Source: Simmondsia chinensis
Taxonomy: Eukaryota; Streptophyta; Magnoliopsida; Caryophyllales; Simmondsiaceae
Direction: 5' to 3'
NCBI GenBank assembly: GCA_018398585.1
Contig: JAGTTD010000018.1
Location: 8,191,501 to 8,255,500 of the forward strand
Length of the DNA: 64,000 bases
Positions 11,000 to 21,407 of this stretch are shown here, in pieces (the stretch's first letter is position 1; the number at the start of each line of letters is the position of its first letter). Both the position numbers and the translations under genes were made by a program. The notes beneath the pieces were generated by a model, which saw nothing but the letters and a program-made list of their open reading frames with translations, did no database searches and was not told the origin of the DNA.

Positions 11000-12310
11000 A
11001 ATCTATCAAATTTCAAGAAAAGACATCGGGTTGATAAAATTTTGAAACCTCAATGTATCCCCTGTATGTATTTTTAACAAGGTACCTAAGCGATATTTTC
11101 CTAATAAACATATATTTAAAAAGAGCATTTTTCGCAAAGAAAACTATAATCTTTAAATAGTTTTTTGGTGCTTAGTTTGATGTAAACATTATTTTTTAAT
11201 TATAGCATTCACCATAGTGTCAATAAATAAAGATTTTTCAAATATAAAATATTGCTTAGGAATGAAAATCAAATTGAACCACATAATTCTCTCAAGGATT
11301 TGGAGTTGATTGATCATTCTTCGTCCAATTCTTGTCTGACACTGTTACCTTTAGTGATCTATGATCTCGTCTAGTTAATTTGGTATGATCCATATTGAAA
11401 CTGACATATACCTTCGAAATTTTTGAGTTTCTTGGAATAATGACTTCTCCCTTTCAAAAGAGAAGTCATTTTCCCCCATTTAAGGGGAAAGCATTTCCTT
11501 CGGAAAATCTTTTCTGTCACAAAACTAATGCCCAACAACGAAAAAGGGGAAAACCAATTTTGAGAATGTGTTTTTCGCTCAAAACAAACGGAGCCTAAAT
11601 CAAGCTCAATTATTGTTTCTTCCATTTTAGTTTTCCTAAGCCCATGCTTGGCCCCGACCATGATAAGCCCAAGCGTGTAACCAAAATTGCCATGCTCAAA
11701 TTGTTTTCTTTTTCTTTTGGCCCTTTCATATTCTAGCCAATTCTCTTTTTCTCAATGGATATAAGATTTTCAACTGCTAAATCCTAGCAAGTAGCAATAC
11801 CATCACTTCCCTCTCTCTCCACCTGCATGACTTATACCCCTCTCTCTCATCCCCACTGGAGGCGCTGGAACCTCCCCTAGGACCTCAGGCGGATGTCCAT
11901 TACAGAGGCTACATCACCACGCCACTTACCTGTGAACGATGCCTGGAACCAAATTGACATCGACTGTTGCGAGCCGCTGCTGCAAGCCATTGGCTTTCAA
12001 TGCCTTCGAAACATGGAGTTTCATCTCTGCCGATGCTCTTTCGCAACAAATCCATCAACAAAATTAATTGGTTAGGCAGCCCCGCCTGGGTTCAGCCGTG
12101 ATTGGTGATGACCACTTACCAAAATGTTAAGATTTTTTCAAATGCAGTTTTTTTTAAACAATTCCTTATTTTCCTTAATACATGGGGGCCGAGACCATGC
12201 TCCCACACCAACCGTTGATGTCGGGGGTGGAGCGCAACCGCCGCCAAAAACATTTTCGTGGTCTGATTTCGAACGTCTCTTTAGTTTGTTTAATTAGTAT
12301 TATTATTTTT
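11000..12310. other. unassigned intergenic DNA
   Basis: No recognisable gene or element. AT-rich to about 11700, then a richer stretch at 11800-12070 with a 60-codon open frame (11893-12075, plus) that resembles nothing I know. A hairpin lies at 11442-11471 (ATGACTTCTC and GAGAAGTCAT) and AAACGGAGCC at 11583, possibly an old MITE. GGCCGAGACCATGCTCCC and GCAACCGCCGCC occur near 12190-12245. This could be original host sequence. Confidence 0.4.
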
Positions 12311-12315
12311 GGTCA

Positions 12316-12809
12316 TGTTAAGTAAATGTCTCAAAATTACGTGGCGTATTAAGGAGAAGGGCCGTGGAGAGCCCGATCGATCGGGTGGAGCTTGATCGAT
12401 CGGGAAAGTTACGTAAAAGAAGGACGCGTCCAGAGAGCAGGCCGATCGATCGGTGAGGAACCGATCGATCGGGACTCCCCGCTCGATTGGGAAACAGGGT
12501 TTCTGCCCACCTATAAATACGGACGAGGGTACGTCACAAAATTTATCCAAATCATAAGAGGTATTTCCCTTGCGGCGCCACACCAATAAATTGAGAGTGT
12601 GAGAGAATATTGTAATTCTTCTTCTTCTTTTGATTCAATAATAAAAGCTCCGATCTTCGCCCGTGGTTTTCTCCCCTTTCGATTGTAAAGGGGTTTCCAC
12701 GTAAATCATTGTGTCTATTGTTTCGTTTCTCTTTTAGTCCGATTGTTTCTCGTTATTGTCGTGGTATTTGATTCGTTTGAGATCCGAGTATATTGTTTAT
12801 TTCCGCACA
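12316..12809 (+). repeat. 5' LTR of Tork-like copia element
   Basis: Begins TGTTAAGTAAATG and ends TTTCCGCACA. The U3 carries four CGATCGATCGG-type motifs (12371-12473) just upstream of the TATAAATA at 12512-12519. AATAATAAAAGCTCC at about 12640 may serve as the polyadenylation region. The partner LTR is 16901-17394. Confidence 0.92.
12512..12519 (+). promoter_or_regulatory. TATA box in copia 5' LTR
   Basis: TATAAATA follows the GATCGATCGG-rich block. The 3' LTR has the same box at 17095-17102. Confidence 0.65.
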
Positions 12810-12812
12810 AAT

Positions 12813-12824
12813 TGGTATCAGAGC
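12813..12824 (+). other. primer-binding site, initiator Met tRNA
   Basis: TGGTATCAGAGC, 3 bases after the 5' LTR, is the standard plant sequence complementary to the 3' end of initiator methionine tRNA and primes minus-strand DNA synthesis. Confidence 0.92.
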
Positions 12825-12845
12825 TTGGTTCTACGAATTGATACA

Positions 12846-13718
12846 ATGGCGTCAGGTATTAAAACCGAGGTTGAGAAATTCAATGGTCAGGGAAGCTTTA
12901 GCTTATGGTAAGTCCGTGTGAAAGGACTCCTGACTCAGAGCGGCTTGAAGAAAGCACTGGAGGGGAAAGATAAGAAACCAGAAACTTTGACTGAGGCACA
13001 ATGGGAAGAGTTGGATGAGAAGGCTCTCACGACTATACAGATGTGTTTGGCTGACGATGTTCTGTCAGAAGTCTTGGAGATTAAAACCGCAAAGGAGTTA
13101 TGGGAGAAATTGTTAGACATGTTTTGCCACAAGTCAATCTCCAACAAACTCGCAGTGAAGCGGCAGTTGTACACTGTTCTAATGACAGAAGGTACATCTC
13201 TTAAGAACCATCTTAGCAAATTTACCTCAATTATACATGAATTAAAGGCTTTGGATGATGTCCCTAAGGACGAGGATCAACCTATGATATTACTCTGTTC
13301 GCTCTCTAATTCGTATAAGGGCTTCATAGAAAGCATGATATACTGGGGTAGGCCAACCATTATTGTAGATGAGGTAAAAAGAAACCTTGTGAGTAAAGAG
13401 CGGGTAGATAAGGAATTATCTGACTCGGTGAATGACTCGGGTAGTGGTTTGCATGTGAGAGGTAGACCAGAACGTAGGGGATCCAATGGTGGGAATAAGT
13501 CTAGGTCCAAATCTAGACATAAGAACCTGTCGTGTCACTATTGTCATAAGAAAGGGCACATAAAGAAAGACTGTTACAAATATAAGAACAAATCAAAAGA
13601 GGGTAACAGGGGTGACCAGGGTAAAGACAAGTCCGCTAAGGCTAGTGTTGTAGAGGAAGGTAGTGAAGGGGAATTTCTATTAGTTGCTGATTCTCAGTCC
13701 AAGTTGAAAGATAAGTGA
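12846..13718 (+). pseudogene. copia gag, nucleocapsid region
   Basis: Gag part of the copia polyprotein. The true start is the ATG at 12846 (MASGIKTEVEKFNGQGSFSLW), 33 bases after the primer site. A TAA at 12909-12911 follows W21, where the family has Q or R, so this is probably CAA to TAA. The frame then runs to a TGA at 13716. It contains the UBN2/retrotran-gag region and a zinc knuckle CHYCHKKGHIKKDC (13531-13572), followed by a lysine-rich stretch. Gag packages element RNA in cytoplasmic particles. The TGA lies directly before VMDSGC, where W is usual (TGG to TGA). Confidence 0.9.
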
Positions 13719-13721
13719 GTC

Positions 13722-16700
13722 ATGGATTCGGGTTGTTCGTTTCATGTTACTCCAAACAGAGACTGGTTCTCCACGTATAAGTCTATACAAGGTGGGGTTG
13801 TCTTGATGGGCAATGATGCTGCTTGTACGGTAGTGGGAGTTGGAACAGTCCGTGTGAGAATGTATGATGGAACTATTAGAACCTTAAGTGATGTTCGTCA
13901 CATCCCGGATTTGAAAAAGAACTTGATTTCTCTAGGTACCCTTGAGTCTAATGGGTACAAGTACACTGCTGAAGGTGGAGTCATGCGGGTCAGTAAGGGT
14001 GCTTTAATTGTGATGAAAGGAAATAGGGTTGGTACTTTGTATGAGCTTGCAGGTACAACCGTGACAGGTGTGGTTGCTGTTTTCACATCTGCTATGACAG
14101 ATGCAGAAATCACAAGACTATGGCACATGAGAATGGGTCATATTGGTGACAAAGCATTGTCTGAGCTGAGTAAGAGGGGACTTCTTTGTGGTCAGTCAAC
14201 AGGACTGATGGAATTCTGTGAGCACTGAATTTATGGGAAGCAGAAGAGAGTCAGCTTCAAGTCAGCAGTGCATCAGACCAAGGGAACGTTAGACTACATT
14301 TATTATGATATGTGGGGACCATCCAGAGTGGTTTCTAAAGGTGGGTCCAGGTATCTTCTAACGTTCACTGATGACTACTCACGTAAAGTTTGGGTCTATT
14401 TTCTGAAGCAGAAAAATGAAGTGTATGATATCTTCAAGAAGTGGAAAATTCTGCTTGAAAAACAGACAGGGAAGCCGATCAAGAGGTTGAGGACTGATAA
14501 TGGTCTTGAGTTTGTCGAAGGGGACTTCACTAAATTTTGTGAAGATCAGGGCATAGTCAGACACAGGACATGTACAGGTCAACCTCTGCAAAATGGAGTG
14601 GCTGAAAGGTTAAACAGGACGTTACTTGAGAAGGCTCGATGTATGCTTTCTAATGCAGGTTTAAAGAGAGAATGGTGGGCAGAAGCAGTTAGCATGGCTT
14701 GCTACCTTGTGAACAAGACACCGCATTCTTCATTACAGATGAAGACTCCTGAGGAGGTATGGTCTGGTTCAACTTATGATTATTCTCAGATTAAAGTTTT
14801 TGGTTGTCCTGCATATGCATATGTTAATGATGGAAAGCTTGAGCCTAGGGCCAAGAAGTGCATCTTTCTTGGTTATACGTCAGGTGTGAAGGGATATAGA
14901 TTGTGGGATCCATGTGCTCAGAAGTTTCTGACTAGTAGAGATGTTACTTTCGATGAGTCTGCTCTAATTAATCCACCACACACACCCTCCATTGACAGAG
15001 ATTCAGTTCAGGTTGAGACCCTTGATGTTACAGAGATACGGTCATATCAGCAGATTGTTCAGCTAGAGAGTATTCCAGCACCTCAGGTACGGGTTTCTGA
15101 TGTTGTAACTGATAATGCAGAAATAGGTCAGCAGGTGGAGAATAATACTATTGCTGGTGGTAGACCGAGGCGACAGATCAGGCCTCCAGAGAGGTATGGG
15201 TATGAGGAAATGATTGCCTATGCTCTCACTACTGCTAAGACATTAGATGACAGTGAGCCGACTTCATATATAGAGGCTGTATCGAGATCAGATGCTGAGA
15301 AATGGCTTGTTGCTATGAATGAGGAGATGCAGTCTCTTCATAAAAATCATACTTGGGAACTGCTGAAGCCTCCAACAGGGAAAAGACTAGCTGGATGCAA
15401 GTGGGTCTTCAAGAGAAAAGAAGGCATTCCTGGAGTTGAAGATGCAAGGTACAAGGCACGTTTGGTAGCTAAAGGCTACAATCAGGTACAAGGTGTTGAT
15501 TTTCATGATATTTTCTCACCTGTAGTTACACATACTTCGATTCGTGCATTATTGTCTTTGGTTGCCATGTATGACTTTGAACTTGAACAATTGGATGTAA
15601 AAACTGCATTCTTGCATGGTGAACTAGAAGAGAGTATCTTTATGCATCAGCCCGAGGGTTTTGTTGTTGAAGGAAAAGAAGATCATGTGTGCTTGCTTAA
15701 AAGGTCTTTATATGGTTTAAAGCAATCTCCTAGGCAGTGGTATAGGAGATTTGATCAGTTCATGACAAGTCATGATTACATCAGGAGTAAGTACGACAGT
15801 TGTGTGTACATCAGAAAGACAGATTTAGGCTTTCTTTATTTGCTTTTGTACGTTGATGATATGTTGATTGTAGCATGAGATATGAAAGATGTCGATAACT
15901 TGAAATCAATGCTGAAGAGTGAATTTAAGATGAAGGATCTTGGAGCAGCTAAGAAGATATTAGGCATGAAAATTCGTAGAGATCGAGAAGCTGCAAAATT
16001 ATACTTGTCTCAGGAGAAGTATATTCAGAAGGTGTTAGACAGGTTTCATATGAAGGATGCTAACTCGGTTAGCACGCCCTTAGCAGCTCATTTCAGACTC
16101 TCAGCATTAGATTCACCTCAGACTGAGGAGGACGTCAGGTACATGTCTCATATTCCTTATTCTAGTGCAGTGGACAGTATTATGTATGCGATGGTTTGCA
16201 CGCGTCCAGATATTGCTTTTGCAGTGAGCAGAGTTAGTAGGTACATGGCGAATCTGGGCAGAGAACATTGGCATGCAATAAAGTGGATTCTCAGGTATCT
16301 TCGTGGAACCTCTGATTGTGTTTGGAATATGGGAAATGTAAGTATTGTTTGGTTGGGTATGTAGATTCTAATTATGGTAGAGACCTTGATAAGAGGAAGT
16401 CCACGTCCGGGTATGTGTTTTGTTTAGGTGACACAGCTATCAGTTGGAGAGCGTGTTTACAGCTTGTTACAGCATAGTCTACTACTGAGGTCGAGTACAT
16501 GGCAGTAACAGAAGCATTCAAAGAAGCCGTCTGGTTGAGAGGATTGATCAGTGAAATCAGTGTCGAGCAGGGGTCAGTTAGAGTATATTGTGATAGTCAG
16601 TCCGCTATTCACCTAGCGAAAGATCAGATGACTCATCACGACCGAACGAAACATATAGATGTGAAGCATCACTTTATCAGAGATCTGATTGACGAGCGGA

Positions 16701-16813
16701 AGGTGGAGTTGAGGAAGATTGGGACTAAAGAGAGCCCAGCTGACATGTTCAAAAAAGTTCTACCAGGAAGCAAGTTCGAGCATTGCTCGAATTTGGTGGG
16801 TCTTTCAGTTTGA
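13722..16813 (+). pseudogene. copia pol: protease, integrase, RT, RNase H
   Basis: Domains in order: aspartic protease [11 protein letters not shown] (13722); GAG-pre-integrase [18 protein letters not shown]; integrase with FTDDYSRK, LRTDNGLEF and NGVAERLNRT, an intact DDE triad; RT with CKWVFKRKEG, QLDVKTAFLHGEL, SLYGLKQSPRQWYRRF and the intact catalytic YVDDMLI; RNase H with STTEVEYMA and YCDSQSAIHLAKD. Breaks are TGA at 14226, TGA at 15876 (CGA expected), a frameshift near 16328 and TAG at 16475 (CAG expected). The pieces are otherwise collinear and full length. It once processed Gag-Pol, copied the RNA and integrated the cDNA. Confidence 0.92.
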
Positions 16814-16887
16814 TGTATGTTAGCCCCGGTTGAGGGGGTGTTTGTGGAGAAGATGGAGTTGTTTTATTGTTGATGTTAATTTTGAGC

Positions 16888-16900
16888 CAAGGTGGAGATT
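16888..16900 (+). other. polypurine tract of copia element
   Basis: AAGGTGGAGATTT lies immediately before the 3' LTR. This is the usual copia plus-strand primer region. Confidence 0.75.
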
Positions 16901-17394
16901 TGTTAGGTAAATTTCTCAAAATTACTTGGCGTATTAAGGAGAAGGGCCGTGGAGAGCCCGATCGAAATGGTGGAGCTCGATCGATCGGGAAAGTTACGCA
17001 AAAGAGGGACACGTCCAGAGAGCAGGCCGATCGATCAGTGAGAAACCGATCAATCGCTACCCCGATCGATCGGGAAACAGAGTTTATGCGCACCTATAAA
17101 TACGAACGAGGGTTCGTCACAAAATTTATCCAAAGTAAAAGAGAGGTATTTCCCTTGCGGTGCCGCACCAATAAATTGAGAGTGTGAGAGAATATTGTAA
17201 TTCTTCTTCTTCTTTTGATTCAATAATAAAAGCTCCGATCTTCGCCTGTGGTTTTCTCACCTTTCGATTGTAAAGGGGTTTCCACGTAAATAATTGTGTC
17301 TATTGTTTTGTTTCTCTTTTAGTCCGATTGTTTCTCGTTATTGTAGTGGTATTTGATTCATTTGAGATCCGAGTATATTGTTTATTTCCGCAAA
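16901..17394 (+). repeat. 3' LTR of Tork-like copia element
   Basis: Begins TGTTAGGTAAATT and matches the 5' LTR in length (494 bp). It ends CCGCAAA, where the 5' copy has CCGCACA; the terminal CA is thus lost, and GGTCA follows as the target duplication. Two of the GATCGATCGG motifs have decayed (GAAATGG and GATCAATCG). Confidence 0.9.
17095..17102 (+). promoter_or_regulatory. TATA box in copia 3' LTR
   Basis: TATAAATA in the same context as 12512 of the 5' LTR. Confidence 0.55.
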
Positions 17395-18344
17395 GGTCAT
17401 CATCAGCATGACGTTCCATAGCCGGTGGTTTAATGCCGAAGCATCATTGCCGCAATATAGTATTGTCGTCCGTGCTCGACGTGAGTTCTTGCGAATCAGC
17501 AAGGAATTGAAGCGTGCGCTATTTTATCTAAACATTGTACAGATTTGATATATTGGATTTCGTGAAAATCTAACGTCCTTTTTTTTAAGGTCTAACCATG
17601 TATCCGCATTCCAATTACTCACAATAAATGACTTTAGATTGTTGGAAAAATAAAAGAAGAGTGATTAGAACTTATCTAAAAAGGCGAAGATTTTTTGCCG
17701 TGCCATGGAGTTTACCTCTACCATAAAGTTGTTTATGCCTCGCACTGATACAATGGGACCATAAGGCGCTCCAACCCCAGGGTTAACACGATGCCCAAAA
17801 CCCCCGCATACTCGAGGATCAGCGAACTAGATTACACCCCATTTTTTCTCAATTATACCAAGGAGAGAAAGAGATAGAATTTTTGTGTATCTTATATAGG
17901 CTTCAATAAGACTTTTGCAAGTGCTATGAGATAATGGAGACATTCAATGGCAATAATCAATAGGCCTAATTCAATGCTTAGAATAATCAAAATGGTAACC
18001 AATGGTCATATAATAAAAACATTGGGTTATTAAATTTTATGTGGGAAAAATTTCCCACACTAAAATTGAAGCATATCTAACAACTGCTATTTTCATTTTA
18101 AAAATTTAAATAGTTATAAGGAAATTTATGTTTAGATTCTTGTGATTTATCCAATTTGTGAATTAGTCAATTTTTCCCTTATAAATGGTCTATCTATCAT
18201 ATATTTAAGGAAATCTATTTGAGCAACTATATATTTGTAAATGCCAAGAAGTACCGTCTCACTTTCCCTGATACATAGAATAATGATAGACACATTTTTC
18301 ATTTGAGGAGTATTTTATTTCACATTCATTTGAGTAATGGCTAA
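17395..18344. other. unassigned DNA right of copia element
   Basis: No recognisable gene. 17400-17500 is relatively GC-rich (CCATAGCCGGTGGTTTAATGC) and was contiguous with 12180-12315 before the copia insertion. A perfect hairpin GTGGGAAA/TTTCCCAC lies near 18041-18058. The rest is AT-rich and open-frame poor. Confidence 0.4.
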
Positions 18345-19195
18345 GGTAGAACATAACCTGTTCAAACCTTTGCTCATTGTCTTATACAAGCAAACAACCA
18401 ACGGATTCCTCGGAAGCAAAGACATAAATCTTCAAAGGTTTGCCCTACTTTAGTGGAATAAGAATTGGGGGCCTAATCAAGTACTCCTTGATGGCCTCGA
18501 AGGTTGCTTGATGTAGCTCCCCCTCACTTGAAGTCCTTCTCAAATTTGAGCCTTAGTAGTGGAGACAAGACTTTTATTTTTCCCGCGACATTTGAGATAA
18601 AACGCCCTAGGAAATTAACCTTCCCTAGGAAGCGTTGAAGCTCCTTTTTATTTGAAGATGGTTTGGCCTCTTGGATGGCCTTAGACTTATTAATATCCAT
18701 CTCGATGCCCATTTGGTGCACCAAAAAACCCAGAAAGTTTCCAGCACGCACCCCTAAAGCACACTTTAATGGATTCATCTTGAGGTTATGGGCTCTCATT
18801 CTAGAGAACGTGCCCCTCAAGTGTTCCAAGTGTTTAACCTGGGATTTGATTTGACCACTATATCATTTATATATACTTTTATGGTCTTGTCAATGAGATC
18901 ATGAAAGATCATGTTCATGGTTCTTTGGTAGGTGGTGCCAAAGTTCTTCAAACCAAATGGCATAGCCACCCCACTCAAACATCCCTATTAACCTAGGACA
19001 CCTGAATTTCGTCTTATGGGTATCTTTCGAAACAATCATAACTTGGTAGTACCCACAGTAGCCATCCATGAAGGACAAGACTCATGCCTCGAGGCTAAGT
19101 CAGTGATCATATCAACAATAGGCATTAGGTATTCATCTTTCAGGGTGGTTACTTTCAGATCCTTGAAGTCAATAGAGACCTTTAATAACTAACCA
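18345..19195 (-). pseudogene. Ty3/gypsy RT-RNase H fragment, Tat-like
   Basis: Minus-strand fragment of a gypsy polyprotein. From high to low coordinate: remains of FKDLKVTTLKDEYLMPI (near 19170), a degraded catalytic region, LRGTFSRMRAHNLKMNPLKC (18820), GNFLGFLVHQMGIEMD, QRFLGKVNFLGRFI (18640) and weak RNase H sequence to about 18345. The wording MNPLKCAFGV and GKFLGF is characteristic of Tat/Ogre-type plant gypsy elements. Several stops and frameshifts; no LTR is visible next to it. Confidence 0.78.
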
Positions 19196-19599
19196 CTCAT
19201 GGAGAGTGGTGGTATAACTTATATATCAACAAGGTCCCGTGGGCCACATTTGGTGGTCCCTTCTACCAGTGACGGGTCCCTTGGCAACTCTCCTCTCTTC
19301 TTCAATCTTGTGCCTGCCGTCGGTCGGCCGTGGGGGCGTGCGGTGGTGTCGCGGCTCTTCTCCCTCTCACAATCTCTCTTGTGACCTCTTCCCTCTCTCT
19401 CTCTCTCTCATTTTTAGAGCTTTTCGCGTAAGTCTTCTCGTGCTTACTACTTGGATTTTTTCTTGGTGGCTGTTGTGTGCGGGTCTTGGGCCGGTGGTGC
19501 TTGTGGGTGACAGCTGCAGCCTTAGGGGGGTGGCCTAAACCCTAATTTCTTTGTTAGGGTTTCCTATTGTGTTCGCTGTTTTGTTTATATTTACATATC

Positions 19600-21349
19600 A
19601 TGATTGTGGTGCATGAGGATACTGCTGTGGCTGGCCAATCGGGACCTGTTGAGTGTGACACGAAGCCGCCTACTTGGGGGGACCGGGTTCACTCTACGTC
19701 AGGTAACTTGCTCCAGTACGTATCCCCCATTCATGTTGATGGCAAGATGATAGGGGTTGTGCAGCGTGAGGTTTTCACTTCTGGAAATGAGAAGTGGGAA
19801 CGCTGTCTGGTGGGTTTTTTGGTTGGGATGGGGTTGGATTATTTCTGAGCTCAGGAGATTGTGAGCCTTCTTTAGGGTAGTAGAGGACTTGATTGTGTGC
19901 TCTCTTATGGGGAGGTATATATGTTTCGATTTCGCACCAAAGCGCAAGCCGAAAGTATTCTCTTAGATGGTCCTTGGTTCTTCAAGGGTGTATGCATGTC
20001 TCTTCATCTCTGGAATGAGGGACTTGTACTTAGAAAGGATTGTTTGACTGCCCCACTATGGGTTGGCATTTTGGGGCTTCCTCTTACTCCTTAGAAGCCC
20101 CCAGGGATTAGCAATGCATGCAGCACTATTGGTGTCCTCTTGTTTATGGAAAGGGTGACAGCTGATTGTACTCTGTCATGCTATAATTGAGTATGTGTGG
20201 AGATTGAGGCTAAGGCTCCTATCCTTAAGGAGACTTATATCGACATTGATGGTGACTAGATTAAACTAAGTATTACATGTGAGACCTTGCCTAAGCGCTG
20301 TGCGGCATGTTTAGTCTTTGGGCACTCATGTTCGCCCCTTAGTGCTCGGGATGGACCTACCATGGCTATGCCTGTGGTGGGGCAGAGGAAGAAACGAAAA
20401 AATAAGAAGAAACAGGGTGTTGAGGCTACGAGTGGGCCCGTTGGCTGCGCACCGGGTGGGGCGCCATTGCCGGCGCTTGTACTACTGCAGGTGAGTGGTG
20501 TTTCGGTGGTAGCCGAGGGCGGCTAGTGCTCCGAATGGGTGGTATTTTGAGGGTGCACGAGGTGGGGTGCCATTACCGGCTATAGCCGGTGGGGCGGCTG
20601 GTGCTCCAAGTCTCATGATCATGGGTGGTTTGAGGGCTGTGGAGGAAGGAATGCAAGGGGTGCTACAGACCCTTGTTGTTGGTGGTAGGCCACCTGCTAG
20701 TGGTGGCTGCAAGGTGGGGGCTGGGCGCACGGGCCCTGCCCAGTGGGGAGGATAGGGCTCTCGCTCTCCCTCTACTCGGCCCATGTCTAGGCTGGGCCCA
20801 GCGTAGATGCCCACTGTGGCGCTTGCCCAAGCCCACTCTGGGCCTACAATAGGCCCACAAGCTCGGGCCTGGCATTGCACCCCCACTATAGTGGGCGTGG
20901 CGAGGCTGCCTTGCAGCTCAGCCGTGGGTACTGGAGGGTAGACCACATCGGTCTCGCCCACAAAGTCATCTCGTCCTGAGGCGTGCGTGCTCATGCCACT
21001 AGCGGGTCCCGTGTTCCTCGCTCCAGCTCTAATTCTATTACTAATGTTCATGAGAGTGGTTCGTCTGAGGATTTGGACCGAGCTATTAATTGTTATGAGA
21101 TTGAGGTGGGCTAAGATGCCCTTGTCGGGATTATAGAGCCTACCACTTGCATTGAGGACCGATCCGAGATGATAGTGCCTAGTGTTGAATAGCGGAATCG
21201 GTTTTCTCTCTTGTCCGAGGAACGTAGGGGTGTGACCTCTACTTCTCATTGTGTATCGCATCCTTCTTCTGTTGGTCATAATGTTACACACTCCATTGCT
21301 GCCTATGGTGGCCGTGGGGACCGTGGGTCACATTAGTTTCCTGTCTCCA
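19600..21349 (+). pseudogene. LINE-2 ORF1
   Basis: Opens MIVVHEDTAVAGQSGPVE, then GDRVHSTSGNLLQYVSP. The DUF4283-like region includes EKWERCLVGFLVG, SYGEVYMFRFRTKAQAES and LDGPWFFKGVCMSLHLW. A zinc knuckle follows, CAACLVFGHSC (20299-20331), then a basic KKRKNKKK patch and a glycine/proline-rich tail. At least five in-frame stops and several frame changes are needed. Compared with LINE-1 ORF1, the zinc-knuckle cysteines are better kept and the 60-bp repeats are absent. Expected role: LINE RNA binding. Confidence 0.78.
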
Positions 21350-21407
21350 ATGATAGGTTGCTGGAATGTGAGGCGGTTTAATAACCCTAATACTATTCAT
21401 GCTATTT
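21350..21407 (+). pseudogene. LINE-2 ORF2 start
   Basis: ATG at 21350 gives MIGCWNVRRFNNPNTIHAI, the endonuclease opening, equivalent to MVVGRWNIRGLNNP of LINE-1. It ends abruptly where gypsy sequence begins. Confidence 0.75.

Larger units (their letters stand above)
12316..17394 (+). mobile_element. Ty1/copia element, Tork/TNT1-like, complete
   Basis: A structurally complete copia retrotransposon of 5079 bp: 494-bp LTRs at 12316-12809 and 16901-17394, a Met-tRNA primer site, gag, then protease, integrase, RT and RNase H in copia order, and a polypurine tract. Target duplication GGTCA occurs at 12311-12315 and 17395-17399. The gag opening and the protease-integrase sequence place it with the TNT1/Tork lineage by recognition. 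The single polyprotein frame is broken by five stops and one frameshift, so it is non-autonomous. The LTRs differ at scattered sites (roughly 5-6 percent by eye), so it is moderately old. Confidence 0.93.
19196..21407 (+). mobile_element. LINE-2, 5' half
   Basis: Plus-strand L1-type LINE of the same broad family as LINE-1: a 5' UTR rich in CT repeats (19196-19599), ORF1 (19600-21349) and the first codons of ORF2. The 5' boundary is approximate. At 21408 it is cut by gypsy GY1, and RT sequence resumes at 23977. About 0.8 kb of endonuclease and spacer is missing, so the junction involved a deletion as well as an insertion. Confidence 0.8.

Noticed and set aside
11893..12075. 60-codon open frame as a host exon
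   Set aside because: Too short, no domain or splice context that I can support; left as unassigned DNA.
20482..21291. 269-codon open frame on the minus strand
   Set aside because: It is antisense to the LINE-2 ORF1 tail, GC- and proline-rich, with no domain; the plus-strand LINE reading explains the sequence.
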